Shown here: in pieces, positions 16,458 to 25,760 of the stretch
How positions within the stretch are numbered: the first letter of the stretch is position 1
How the letters are laid out: each line of letters begins with the position of its first letter
Source: Chryseobacterium sp.
GTDB lineage: Bacteria; Bacteroidota; Bacteroidia; Flavobacteriales; Weeksellaceae
Direction of reading: 5' to 3'
Assembly: GCF_029240215.1 (NCBI RefSeq)
Contig: NZ_JARBTK010000013.1
Coordinates: 1 to 50,491, forward strand
DNA length: 50,491 nucleotides
Notes under the pieces: model-generated
Databases searched by the model: none
Told to the model about the DNA's origin: nothing
What the model saw: the letters and a program-made list of their open reading frames with translations, nothing else
Program-made: the position numbers and the translations under genes

Positions 16458-17195
16458 CTATTTAATATATTTCTCCAAACCGATTTTCAAGCTCTTCAAA
16501 TTTTTCAAAGCCAGTTTTGCAACCGTTTCTGCACCCAATTTTGATAAATGTGTATCATCATCTTTTCCTTTAGGATAATAAGGATTCTCTCCTTCTTTGA
16601 AATGCAGGTGAAGCAGTTTTGATTTTTCCGGACCGTTAGAGATTTCCATTTGTTCGGTCAAAAGCTGTAAATCTACGAAAGCAACTTTCATATCATTGGC
16701 AACCATTCTCACAACCAAAGGATAATCGGTATGGGTATCAATTAAAACTCCGTTTTCATTAAAATTTCTTCTGACAATTGACGTCATCAAGATGGGTATG
16801 GCTCCTTTTGCTCTGGTTTCGTTTACATACCTCTCAAGATTGGCTCTATATTGCGTATGAGGATTGGTGAATTTTGTAGAATCTTTCAGTTTCTGATCGT
16901 TATGACCAAACTGGATAACGACAAAATCGCCTTTTTTAAGCTGTTTCTCAACTTTATCCCATCTTCCTTCCGTTCTGAAACTTTTTGAACTTCTTCCGTT
17001 CATCGCATGATTCTGTACTTCAATTCCGGTTGTTAAAAATTGAGGTAAAACCTGTCCCCATCCGTGTTCCGGATTTTTATCGGGATTTTCCTTATTTGCC
17101 ATTGTAGAATCACCGATTAGAAATAAGGTTGGTTTTTTCTGTGCCAATATTAATGTTGAAATTACAGTGCTCAGAATTAAAAGTATGTTTTTCAT
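16458..17195 (-). CDS. Rhamnogalacturonan acetylesterase, CE12 (SGNH hydrolase)
   Basis: 245 residues with signal peptide (cleavage after LILAQ). SGNH blocks: IGDSTMANK (nucleophile Ser30), NHAMNGRSSKSF, QFGHNDQK (97-102) and the catalytic pair in DDDTHLSKLG (Asp213, His216). This is the CE12 arrangement; the enzyme removes acetyl groups from rhamnogalacturonan or pectin so that lyases and GH28 can act. A second CE12 gene lies at 20843. The neighbours on both sides are pectin esterases. Confidence 0.87.
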   Translation of the reverse strand: MKNILLILSTVISTLILAQKKPTLFLIGDSTMANKENPDKNPEHGWGQVLPQFLTTGIEVQNHAMNGRSSKSFRTEGRWDKVEKQLKKGDFVVIQFGHNDQKLKDSTKFTNPHTQYRANLERYVNETRAKGAIPILMTSIVRRNFNENGVLIDTHTDYPLVVRMVANDMKVAFVDLQLLTEQMEISNGPEKSKLLHLHFKEGENPYYPKGKDDDTHLSKLGAETVAKLALKNLKSLKIGLEKYIK

Positions 17196-17239
17196 TTTAC
17201 AATTGATTTTTACAAGATGCTTCCGACAAGCTTAGCATC

Positions 17240-18211
17240 TTAATTATTATTTGGGTTCCAGCCTTCAAAAATATTTTTGATGGTGTAATTTTTCATTTCT
17301 TTTTTAGTCAACTGATACGACCAGGGAACTCTTTGAGCAATATTTCCACCTTCTCCTTTGCTGTTGTATTCTGCGTAATAAGCTGTTTTTTCTTTTTCGG
17401 GGAACATTTTGTCACCTTTCCAGGGATTCCAGCCTTCGGGAACGATGTGTTTTCCCATTTCGGTATTGATGAACACTGTTTTTGCATACGGTCTCCAAGG
17501 TCTTCCGAGGAAAGCTTTTGTAATCCCTTCTTTTGCAATCAGCTTACAATCAAAAAATACATAACCGTATTTCTTGCTTTGATCCGTCGATGCGGCGGTA
17601 ATGTAGGAATTGGCTAAATTTTTAATTGTACAATTTTTAAAAACAACTGTTGCCGAGCCAAAAATAAAGTCAGTCGTTCCTTCGATATAACAGTTTTCGT
17701 AGTATTGTCTGCTGTGATTTCCGCCTGTATAAATTGTGTCCTGACAACCTAGAATTTTAGAATCTTTTATCACAAACCTGTCACCTTCCACATGAAGTGA
17801 AACCGCCTGACCTTCATTACAAGAGCTGTTTTGAATGGTAATATTAGAAATTTTAATATCATCCGCCATCACCAAAAGGGTGTAAGAATTGAAAGTGGTC
17901 ATTTTTTCATTCAATGGATCAAGTTTGCCGGAAAAATCATTGTTGGTGATGATTGTATTGTCCTTGCTTTCGCCCTGCAAAGTGATTTTATGTTTTGAGG
18001 ATGGAATAACAATTTTCTCATTATAAGTCCCTGTTTTTATTTTGATTAAAACTTCACCGGGACCTAAATCTCTGACGGAATTGATGGCTTTCTGAACCGC
18101 TGAAAATTCTCCGCTTCCGTCTTTTGCAACTATTATAGTACGGTAAGGAATATTTTGAGCCAAAAAAAATTGAGCTAAGCTAATAAAGAATATTAAAAGA
18201 AACTTTTTCAT
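17240..18211 (-). CDS. Pectinesterase (pectin methylesterase), CE8
   Basis: 323 residues, secreted (ISLAQFFLAQ). Right-handed beta-helix CE8 motifs: GSGEFSAVQKAI, GQAVSLHVEGD, GCQDTIYT (catalytic Asp), TDFIFGSATVVF (catalytic Asp) and GRPWRPYAKTVF (Arg). It removes methyl esters from homogalacturonan, which exposes it to the PL1 and PL10 lyases and GH28. Only 6 bases separate its start from the end of the upstream alpha/beta hydrolase. A paralogue is at 27230. Confidence 0.9.
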   Translation of the reverse strand: MKKFLLIFFISLAQFFLAQNIPYRTIIVAKDGSGEFSAVQKAINSVRDLGPGEVLIKIKTGTYNEKIVIPSSKHKITLQGESKDNTIITNNDFSGKLDPLNEKMTTFNSYTLLVMADDIKISNITIQNSSCNEGQAVSLHVEGDRFVIKDSKILGCQDTIYTGGNHSRQYYENCYIEGTTDFIFGSATVVFKNCTIKNLANSYITAASTDQSKKYGYVFFDCKLIAKEGITKAFLGRPWRPYAKTVFINTEMGKHIVPEGWNPWKGDKMFPEKEKTAYYAEYNSKGEGGNIAQRVPWSYQLTKKEMKNYTIKNIFEGWNPNNN

Positions 18212-18217
18212 ATAAAG

Positions 18218-19120
18218 TTATTTTAAATTTTTATCTAAAAACTGAACCGTTAAATTTAAAGTTTCTGTGAACCAAGGTTCTGCTGACCAAAATGAATGCG
18301 GTGTATCTTTAATTTCATGAAACTCTGTCGGAATATTAAAATTTTTCAGTTTTTTCATCATGTCGTCTCTTCCGGCGTGAAAACGTGGTTGTGAGCTGTT
18401 GATGAAAAGGGTAGGAGGTGTATTTTTATTTACATATTCTAAAGGAGAGGCTTCTGTCCAATTTTTGAGATTTACATTTTTGTCACCTCCCAACCAGTAT
18501 GCAGCATAAGTGCTTTCTTCAGCTTCGGGATGAATAAATGAAACAATTCCATCAACATTGACGATTGCCTGAATTTTATTATTTTTTTTGACACCGACCA
18601 AAGTGGCTATTTGTGCTCCTGCAGACTCACCCAGAACGGCTATTTTCTTTTTATTCAGAGAATATTTTTTATGATTTTTTTTTAACCAATTAATAGCTGT
18701 TTCAATATCTTCTATTCCTGCAGGATATTTTGCAACATCAGCTAATCGATAACCGACAGCAATGACAACATAACCTTTTGCTGCCAATTCCTGAGCCATA
18801 TATTTTTCGTTTTCCCTGCTTCCGGAAATCCAGCCGCCACCGTGAACCAAAGCAACTCCCGGATGTTTTTGAGATTTATCGAGAGGATAATAGATGTCTG
18901 CTTTTAAAGATAATCCGTTGATGTTGTCATATTCTACATCCTTATCAATTCCGATATTTACAGGAACTGGTCTGTTTAAAGGAGTAATAAACGGATGTTT
19001 TTTCTTTAGTTTTTCATATGTTGCCTCGTTTGTGTAAGGAGTAGCATTCGGCCTTGTCTGACCGAATGCTTTTGCTCCTACAAAAAAAACAAAAAGAAAA
19101 TATAGTTTGTGAAAACTCAT
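18218..19120 (-). CDS. Secreted alpha/beta hydrolase, BD-FAE-like carbohydrate esterase
   Basis: 300 residues with signal peptide (FVGAKAFGQ). Motifs: DIYYPLDKS, oxyanion HGGGWISGSRENEKY, nucleophile LGESAGAQIATLVG and catalytic His in DTPHSFWS. This is the COG0657/BD-FAE type, acting on acetyl or feruloyl esters of plant polysaccharides. In this operon pectin deacetylation is the best guess. It differs clearly in sequence from the esterase at 14955. Confidence 0.8.
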   Translation of the reverse strand: MSFHKLYFLFVFFVGAKAFGQTRPNATPYTNEATYEKLKKKHPFITPLNRPVPVNIGIDKDVEYDNINGLSLKADIYYPLDKSQKHPGVALVHGGGWISGSRENEKYMAQELAAKGYVVIAVGYRLADVAKYPAGIEDIETAINWLKKNHKKYSLNKKKIAVLGESAGAQIATLVGVKKNNKIQAIVNVDGIVSFIHPEAEESTYAAYWLGGDKNVNLKNWTEASPLEYVNKNTPPTLFINSSQPRFHAGRDDMMKKLKNFNIPTEFHEIKDTPHSFWSAEPWFTETLNLTVQFLDKNLK

Positions 19121-19170
19121 TTTTAGTTTTTAAAAAACATTTGCTTAATAATTTTAAACGCAAAGTGTGA

Positions 19171-20832
19171 TTATTTCACTGCATTTTTTGCAATCTCTTT
19201 GGAAACCTGCAATTGTTCACCAGTTACATTTTTGGGTAATTTTACCGCAGAAGTTTTGCTTCCTAAAACTTTTATTGTTGGTTTTTGAGTTGATTCTAAC
19301 TGAAGTGTCGAGAGGTCAACATTTTTACTGTTGTAAACCACTGCACCGGTTCCTTCACTGTATTTCAGTTTAACATTTTTCAATACAATTCCATCTGCAT
19401 CTACGATGGTCAATGCTTTTCTGGTGTCAAACTGAGAATCTTCTATTACGATATTTTTAATATTCATTTCAGCCAAACCATTGATGCTTATTGCTTCATC
19501 AGAATTAACTGCATTGATGTTTTTAAAATAAATATTCCTGAAAACAGGAGTTTCTTCTGTAACAGGGAATGTTTTTTCAGAAGCCTTATTGCCTTCCGCT
19601 TTTTGTCCGTCTTCCAAAACAGGTGAAGCTCCTTCATAGAACATATTGAACCCGATTGTCTGTGTAGGAATGTTGATCATATCAATGTTTTTCACATAAA
19701 TATTTTCAACAACACCACCTCTTCCGCGGGTTGTTTTGAAACGAAGACCAATATCGGTTCCGATGAAAGTACAGTCTGAAACGTGAATGTTTCTTGCACC
19801 TCCCGACATTTCACTTCCGATCACGAAACCTCCGTGACCATGATAAACCACGTTGTTTTTGATGATCACATTTTCAGTAGGCATTCCTCTTTTTCTACCG
19901 TCTTCATCTTTACCGGATTTGATGCAGATGGCATCGTCACCGACGTCAAAAGTATTGTCATAGATCAGAACATTTTTACAAGATTCTAAATCTAAACCAT
20001 CACCGTTTTGAGAATACCACGGGTTTCTAACCGTAAGATTTTTAAGAATAATATTTGAAGACATCAAGGGGTGAAGATTCCACGCCGGAGAATTCTGAAA
20101 AGTCGGTCCGTCAAGAAGAACTTTATCGCAACCTACGATGCTCACCATTACCGGACGAAGGAAATCTTTCACAGATTCCAGTTCAGATTTTGAGATTTTA
20201 TCGGGAACATTGAAGCTAGAGCTGCTTTCAAATCCTTTTTTATAACTTTCTGAAGGATACCAGGTTTTTCCGTCAGCAGAAACAATTCCGCCTGATGCAA
20301 CAAATTTTTTCCATTCAGTTTCAGAAAGTTTTCCTTTTTTTACGGCTCTCCATGCATCACCATTTCCGTCGATCACCCCTTTTCCTGTAATCGCAATATT
20401 GGTAGCATTTCTAGCAGAAATTGGAGATTGACAGCGGATTGTATTTAAACCTTCAAAACTCACATCAACCAAAGGATAATCATTTTTATCTTTGCTAAAC
20501 ATAATGAAAGCACCATCTTCTATATGAAGATTGATATTGCTTTGCAACACGATTGGTCCTGTTAACCAGATTCCTCTCGGAACCACCAATTTACCACCAC
20601 CTTTTTTTACCAAAGCATCCATTGCTTTTTTGAAAGCTTCTGTATTTTTTACTTTTCCGCCTGCAATACCTCCAAAATCTTTAATTGAAACGGTATTGGC
20701 TGGAAAAGAAGTTTCTGCCACCTGTGGCATTTTAAACTCAATATTTTTGTAAATGTCTAAATTTTGCGCATAAATCTGTCCCGAAAACATTATTGCCGAG
20801 ACAAGGCCAATTATTTTGAATGACTTCTTCAT
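19171..20832 (-). CDS. Polygalacturonase, GH28
   Basis: 553 residues, secreted (IMFSGQIYAQ). GH28 beta-helix signatures: NGDGLDLES (about 277-285), GDDAICIKSGKD (about 299-310) and GHGGFVIGSE (about 333-342), providing the three catalytic Asp and the His. The N-terminal block VSIKDFGGIAGGKVKNTEAF is also typical. It hydrolyses galacturonic acid linkages of homogalacturonan, possibly exo-acting given the length and inserts, and feeds saturated galacturonate to the UxaC-UxaB-UxaA branch. Confidence 0.9.
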   Translation of the reverse strand: MKKSFKIIGLVSAIMFSGQIYAQNLDIYKNIEFKMPQVAETSFPANTVSIKDFGGIAGGKVKNTEAFKKAMDALVKKGGGKLVVPRGIWLTGPIVLQSNINLHIEDGAFIMFSKDKNDYPLVDVSFEGLNTIRCQSPISARNATNIAITGKGVIDGNGDAWRAVKKGKLSETEWKKFVASGGIVSADGKTWYPSESYKKGFESSSSFNVPDKISKSELESVKDFLRPVMVSIVGCDKVLLDGPTFQNSPAWNLHPLMSSNIILKNLTVRNPWYSQNGDGLDLESCKNVLIYDNTFDVGDDAICIKSGKDEDGRKRGMPTENVIIKNNVVYHGHGGFVIGSEMSGGARNIHVSDCTFIGTDIGLRFKTTRGRGGVVENIYVKNIDMINIPTQTIGFNMFYEGASPVLEDGQKAEGNKASEKTFPVTEETPVFRNIYFKNINAVNSDEAISINGLAEMNIKNIVIEDSQFDTRKALTIVDADGIVLKNVKLKYSEGTGAVVYNSKNVDLSTLQLESTQKPTIKVLGSKTSAVKLPKNVTGEQLQVSKEIAKNAVK

Positions 20833-20842
20833 TATTCTTTTA

Positions 20843-21670
20843 CTATTTAGTTTTAATTATATTTTTAAATTCAGTAAATACCATTTGTGCCACCGCTTTT
20901 GCTCCATCCGGCTGAAAGTGGGTATTGTCTTTCTGACCTTTAGGATACGCTTCATAAACTCCCTCCGGAAGATTCATAAAGTAATGACTGCTCACATAAT
21001 CCTGACCTTTTTTTGTGAAAACTTCCATGGATATTTTATTTAAATCAATATATGGAACGTTCATTTCTTTCGCAATATCAATAGGAGCCTGCCCATATTC
21101 TCCGTGTACATTTTCAAGTTTTCCGTCTTTCCACGGGTAATTTCTTGCAACCGGAGTTACGATGATTGGCTTCCCTCCTTTTTGTAGCGTCTGAGTGACA
21201 AATAATCTCAAAAATTCTTTGTAGCCTTCGATATTCACGTAACGTTCTGTATGTTTTTCTGAACCGTCGTTATGACCAAACTGCATGATAACATAATCGT
21301 TGGGTTTCAAGTTTTCATAAACATATCTCCATCTTCCTTCTTGAAAAAACGTTCTTGAACTTCTTCCACCATGAGCTCTGTCGATAATTTTTACTGAATC
21401 TTTTAATCTATTTAAACCTTTCAAACTGTCTTTCACAAAAAACGGCTGAAAAACCTGTCCCCATCCTGTAATTGGATAACGGACTTTCATGTAATCTTTT
21501 CCCGGCTCGTAATTTCCTGTGTAATCTGCCATTGTAGAATCTCCGATGAGGTAAATATGAGTGACCTTTTTATCTGTTTTATTTTTGGCCATGGTATTTT
21601 GCGACTGACATGAAGACAGAAGAAAAACTGCAACTAAAAATAAAATGATATGAAAGACTTTTTTGTTCAT
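20843..21670 (-). CDS. Rhamnogalacturonan acetylesterase, CE12, lipoprotein
   Basis: 275 residues. A lipobox (LLSSC, Cys21) indicates membrane anchoring, unlike the soluble paralogue at 16458. SGNH blocks: IGDSTMADY (Ser45), AHGGRSSRTFFQEGRW, QFGHNDGSEKH and the catalytic DNTHFQPDG. It deacetylates rhamnogalacturonan. The stop lies 10 bases before the GH28 start on the same strand, so they are co-transcribed. Confidence 0.87.
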   Translation of the reverse strand: MNKKVFHIILFLVAVFLLSSCQSQNTMAKNKTDKKVTHIYLIGDSTMADYTGNYEPGKDYMKVRYPITGWGQVFQPFFVKDSLKGLNRLKDSVKIIDRAHGGRSSRTFFQEGRWRYVYENLKPNDYVIMQFGHNDGSEKHTERYVNIEGYKEFLRLFVTQTLQKGGKPIIVTPVARNYPWKDGKLENVHGEYGQAPIDIAKEMNVPYIDLNKISMEVFTKKGQDYVSSHYFMNLPEGVYEAYPKGQKDNTHFQPDGAKAVAQMVFTEFKNIIKTK

Positions 21671-21729
21671 ACTTATATATTGTGGGTAATCGAAAAGACA
21701 GAGTTTATGTAGACTCTTTCACAGTTTTT

Positions 21730-21786
21730 TTGTCATTCCGGAGGAATCTAATGAAACTACTCTGTAGATTGCTCTGAAATAACAAA
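21730..21786. repeat. Dispersed intergenic repeat, copy 2 (GTCATTCCGGAGGAATCT...)
   Basis: TTGTCATTCCGGAGGAATCT at the left and TAGATTGCTCTGAAATAACA at the right form an imperfect inverted pair like the unit at 16326-16386. It lies in the 141-bp gap between the GH43 and CE12 genes. Confidence 0.45.
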
Positions 21787-21811
21787 CTTTACGGTTTCTT
21801 TAATATTCCTA

Positions 21812-23452
21812 TTAATTTTTTGTTATTCTAAAATATTCAAAATCGGCATATCCACCACGGTTAGCTTTCTGTGTGCTTACAGAATATAATCCCACTTTGG
21901 CACCAATCCATTTTCCGGGTTTTGCCTGAAATGGTTCACCTGCTTTAATGAAATTTTTCCCATTTTCACTGTAGCTGAACGTGCAAATTCCGTTGGGTTC
22001 GTTGACGTTTACTTTAAAATAAGCTTCGTTTCCTTTTAATTTGGTTTCAAACAAAATTTTTTCCTCGCCGCCTTTTTCAGCCTTTTCTGCTTTTCTCAGC
22101 TGAATATAATATCCATCCGGTTTATTGGTAATCACAATTGATGCGTGATCCATGCCCATTACCAAAAGTCCTGCAGTTTTTCCTTCTTTGGCGTCTTCGG
22201 GAGTCAACTTAACTTTAGTGGAAGCCACAAAATTCGGAGCTGGGAATTTTTGAGTCAGAAGATTTGGAACGTTCCAAAGGTTTTTGTCATTTTCAGCCAT
22301 TTTCATTGAAAATAATCTCAGGAATTTCTGTCCGGGAAGTTTTGATGACCAAACTATATTTTCGTTGGCGCTCCATTGCCATTGTAAACCTAATTTTTCA
22401 CCATCAAACTCATCAGTCTCTGCTGGAGTAACAACAGGATAAGTTTTCCCTACATTTGGTTTTTTATAAGTAAGAACAGGTTCACCAATTCCATTTTTAT
22501 CGTTGTCGATTCCCATTACCGGCCAGTCTTTTTCCCATTTCATTGGTTGCAAATGCACGATTCTTCCTCCTGCATCCACATCCTGAAAATGGTAGAACCA
22601 GTCTTCACCGGAAGGTGTATCTACCCAAGCTCCCTGGTGTGGACCGTTGATTTTTGTTTTTCCCTGTTCAAGAACTATTTTTTCTTCGTAAGGGCCGTAA
22701 ATATTTTTTGACCTTAAAACCAATTGCCAACCTGTCGCCACACCTCCCGCAGGAGCAAAAACATAGTAATAGCCGTTTCTTTTGTACATTTTTGGACCTT
22801 CAACCGTTGGATGAGCATCATGACCATCAAAAATATGAACGCCTTTATCCAAAACTTTGGTTCCTTCAGGATTCATTTTATTTAATGACAACAAACTTTT
22901 CACTCCGGCACGGCTTCCTGCCCAACCGTGAACCAAATAGGCTTGTCCGTCTTCGTCCCAAAACGGACAAGAATCGATTAAACCTTTTCCTTCCATCACC
23001 AAGACCGGTTCGTCCCATGTTCCGAGTGGATCTGTGGTCTTTACCATGTAAATTCCGAAATCAGGATCACCCCAGTAAATGTAGAATTCACCATTGTGGA
23101 AACGGATACTTGGTGCCCAAACTGCATCTCCACGTCTTGGAACTGAAAAATGTTCTTTAGGCAAAACATTCTGAATAGCATAGTTTACCAATTTCCAGTT
23201 GATCATATCTTTTGAATGAAGAATAGGCAATCCCGGAGCTTCGTTAAAGCTTGATGCGGTCATATAATAATCATCGCCAAAGCGCGTAACGTCCGGATCT
23301 GAGTAATCTGCGTATAAAATCGGGTTCCTATAATTTTTTCCCTGATCGGCAGTCCAGACTTCTGAAACGTATGGTTTTTCCTGTGCGTTCAAATACGTTG
23401 AGGCAATGGAAAAAGCGGTGATTGAAAGTATATTTAAAATGTTTTTCGTCAT
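21812..23452 (-). CDS. Glycoside hydrolase family 43 enzyme
   Basis: 546 residues, secreted (cleavage near TYLNAQ). A five-bladed beta-propeller GH43 is indicated by NPILYADYSDPDVTRFGDDYYMTASSF (general base Asp), GLPILHSKDMINWKLVNY and VEGPKMYKRNGYYYVFAPAGG (general acid Glu). The C-terminal 200 residues form a concanavalin-like accessory domain (ETDEFDGEKLGLQWQW, later GLLVMGMDH). Such enzymes cleave arabinose, xylose or galactose from side chains; in a pectin locus arabinan or galactan side chains are likely, not proven. Confidence 0.85.
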   Translation of the reverse strand: MTKNILNILSITAFSIASTYLNAQEKPYVSEVWTADQGKNYRNPILYADYSDPDVTRFGDDYYMTASSFNEAPGLPILHSKDMINWKLVNYAIQNVLPKEHFSVPRRGDAVWAPSIRFHNGEFYIYWGDPDFGIYMVKTTDPLGTWDEPVLVMEGKGLIDSCPFWDEDGQAYLVHGWAGSRAGVKSLLSLNKMNPEGTKVLDKGVHIFDGHDAHPTVEGPKMYKRNGYYYVFAPAGGVATGWQLVLRSKNIYGPYEEKIVLEQGKTKINGPHQGAWVDTPSGEDWFYHFQDVDAGGRIVHLQPMKWEKDWPVMGIDNDKNGIGEPVLTYKKPNVGKTYPVVTPAETDEFDGEKLGLQWQWSANENIVWSSKLPGQKFLRLFSMKMAENDKNLWNVPNLLTQKFPAPNFVASTKVKLTPEDAKEGKTAGLLVMGMDHASIVITNKPDGYYIQLRKAEKAEKGGEEKILFETKLKGNEAYFKVNVNEPNGICTFSYSENGKNFIKAGEPFQAKPGKWIGAKVGLYSVSTQKANRGGYADFEYFRITKN

Positions 23453-23502
23453 AAAATCAGATTCATTGTAGGTTTTAAGAGATAGGCTGCAGACTTGAGG
23501 TT

Positions 23503-24695
23503 TTATTTTTCAAATTCTAAACTTGCCAAAATAAATGGTCCTGTTCCTTTTCCGTCATTCGAACGGATTTCTTCATTCACATAATATTCATAAGAACCGT
23601 CTCTGTAAGGTTTTCCTCCTAATCCAGCAACGGCACAACATTTATTTAAGTTTACAACACCGTTTTCATCCACTGTAATTAAATTTTTGATGATTCCTTC
23701 GTAGCCTTTTTTTGCTGCAGCTTTGTATGAATTTGGAAGATATCCTTTGTTTACCGATTTAATCATTGTATAGACGAACATTGCAGATGCAGTTGCTTCT
23801 TCGTAATTACCGTTTGCCAATGGCTTATCCAAAACCTGATACCAAAGACCGGATTTTTTATATCTTTAGGTAAATAATCCAAAACATCGACCATTGCCAT
23901 TCCGTACCAACCCATGGCTCTTCCCCAGAAATTTGGTGAAAGTCCGGTTTCTTTGTTTGCCCAAGCTTCTTTTTTACTCTCGTCCCAAGCGTGATAAAGT
24001 AATCCTGTTTTTTTGTCTAAAAGATTTTTTTGAACCGAATCAAACTGCATAACAATATCATCATACGCTTTCGTTGCATCTGCACCTTTTATGAAATCTT
24101 TCGTGTAATGCGTATAAAAAGGCATTCCCATGTAAAGACCATCCAGCCAAACCTGATAAGGATAGATTTTTTTATGCCAGAAAGACCCTTCGTTGGTTCT
24201 TGGCTGTCCATCGATTTGTAAACGAAGCGTTTGAAGAGCTTTCAGATATTTTTCTTTTTTCTCTTTTTCGTAAAGATAAAGCAATACATTTCCACTGTTC
24301 AACATATCGATGTTATACTTGTCAAGATCGTAAGTAAGGATAGTTCCGTCTTCTTTGATCAGTTTTTCTCCGAAACCACTGATGTAATCGTAATATTCTT
24401 TTTTTCCTGTTTTGATGTAAAGTTGTTCAGCACCGTCTAAAACGATTGCTGAAGGATAGGTCCATTTTGGGCTTTTGCTGAAATCGAGCATCCACGCTTC
24501 CGGGAATCTTTGCATTTCTGAAAGCATCATTCTTTCAGACCATTTCAGGTTGGTAGGAACTACTTTTCCGGATTTTGAAGTTTGGGTTGTAGCTTTTGCA
24601 GCGGCTGCAGTTTTTGTCTGTGCACAAGCCAGAAACATTCCTGATCCTAAAACGGCAACAGCATATATTTTTAATTTTTGATTAATAAAACTCAT
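23503..24695 (-). pseudogene. GH105 unsaturated rhamnogalacturonyl hydrolase, broken by an internal deletion and frameshift
   Basis: Two frames make one GH105 gene. Frame 1 (from 24695) has a signal or lipoprotein start (MFLACAQ), SERMMLSEMQRFPEAW, YQVWLDGLYMGMPFY and NFWGRAMGWYGMAMVDVLDYLPKDIK. Frame 2 resumes at SGLWYQVLDKPLANGNYEEA and runs to CCAVAGLGGKPYRDGSYEYY. The switch is near 23850-23858, and roughly 25-30 residues normal in the family between LDYLP and GLWYQ are missing. A deletion of non-triplet length explains both. Intact GH105 removes the unsaturated galacturonyl end from oligosaccharides. An assembly error in the source sequence is an alternative. Confidence 0.85.
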
Positions 24696-24707
24696 TGTAA
24701 GTCAATT

Positions 24708-25718
24708 TTAAAGTTGATTGTTATTATCTAAAATTTCTAATTTTTTATCTAAATCTTTATAAAATTCTGCTTCGGTTTTAATTCCGTTGGGTTCCTGAGA
24801 CCAAGCTCCCATAAAATAATACGAAACATTTTTGGTCTTTTTGAAAACTACGGTATGTGTAGATTTTGTCTGTACATATTTTTCAAAACTTTCGATAGGG
24901 TAGAAGACCACCATTCCCAGATTATCTTCTTTTTTGGCTAAAGTTTGTGTTCCGTACGTTGCAATGTAGCCCCATTTTTTGTTTTTACTGACCGCCTCTT
25001 TCATGGGAATATTTTTGAAAGCAACAATTCCGGTACATAAACCTGAAAGTGTTTCATTTAAATTTAAATCAACCCTTACAAAACGGTCTTTGTTAAAAAT
25101 CGTCAGCTTCGATTGGAGGTCAACTGCTTTTCCCCATGTTTTCCAGCCTTTGTAATTGATGGTTGCGAAAGATTTATCACTTTCGTTCATGACTTTTGCG
25201 GTTGTGCTTTTTACGGTTTTAAAAGTTTCCACAAAATCATTCTGATCATCATATCTTCCGTAAGAACCAATTCCAATGGTACGACCTGATTTCAAAATAT
25301 CCTGTCCCCAAGGTGAATCGTGATGATAAGATTCAAAACCGTCTTGTCCCACTTCCGGCAACACTAAAGTATTGACTTTTTTACCGAAAATATCTGTGGC
25401 ATTTCTCCAGTCAAGATATAATCTGTATCCAATCTGATTGTTTTCCAAACCGATCCCTTCGTATCTGATGTAGTAAGAATGGTCGGTGTGTTCAGCAGGA
25501 AGTATTAACTCGTTGACGTTTTTAAAAGTTCCGCCGATGTATTCATTTCCCTGCCATTTTCCCCCTTCTTTTACGGACAATTCGGCGTAAGAAAACGGAG
25601 CTTTTGAGTTTTTACGGATTTTTTCGATCACATTATTTTGCGCGAAAGATGAACCGCCAGCGAAAACTGCCGCCACTAGAAATATTTTGAATACGTTTGA
25701 TTTTATCTGTACTGACAT
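24708..25718 (-). CDS. DUF4861 family protein, second copy
   Basis: 336 residues, secreted (VFAGGSSFAQ). DUF4861 features: YAELSVKEGGKW, DHSYYIRYEGIGLENNQIGYRLYLDWRNATDIFGKK and SYHHDSPWGQDILKSGRTIGIG. It is paralogous to the protein at 12631 but clearly divergent. It lies 12 bases upstream of the broken GH105 gene, in the same operon. Function is not established; DUF4861 proteins travel with pectin and rhamnogalacturonan enzymes. Confidence 0.8.
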   Translation of the reverse strand: MSVQIKSNVFKIFLVAAVFAGGSSFAQNNVIEKIRKNSKAPFSYAELSVKEGGKWQGNEYIGGTFKNVNELILPAEHTDHSYYIRYEGIGLENNQIGYRLYLDWRNATDIFGKKVNTLVLPEVGQDGFESYHHDSPWGQDILKSGRTIGIGSYGRYDDQNDFVETFKTVKSTTAKVMNESDKSFATINYKGWKTWGKAVDLQSKLTIFNKDRFVRVDLNLNETLSGLCTGIVAFKNIPMKEAVSKNKKWGYIATYGTQTLAKKEDNLGMVVFYPIESFEKYVQTKSTHTVVFKKTKNVSYYFMGAWSQEPNGIKTEAEFYKDLDKKLEILDNNNQL

Positions 25719-25760
25719 TATTTTTAATTTAGATAACCGATGGGTCTGAAAGTTCAGTGA

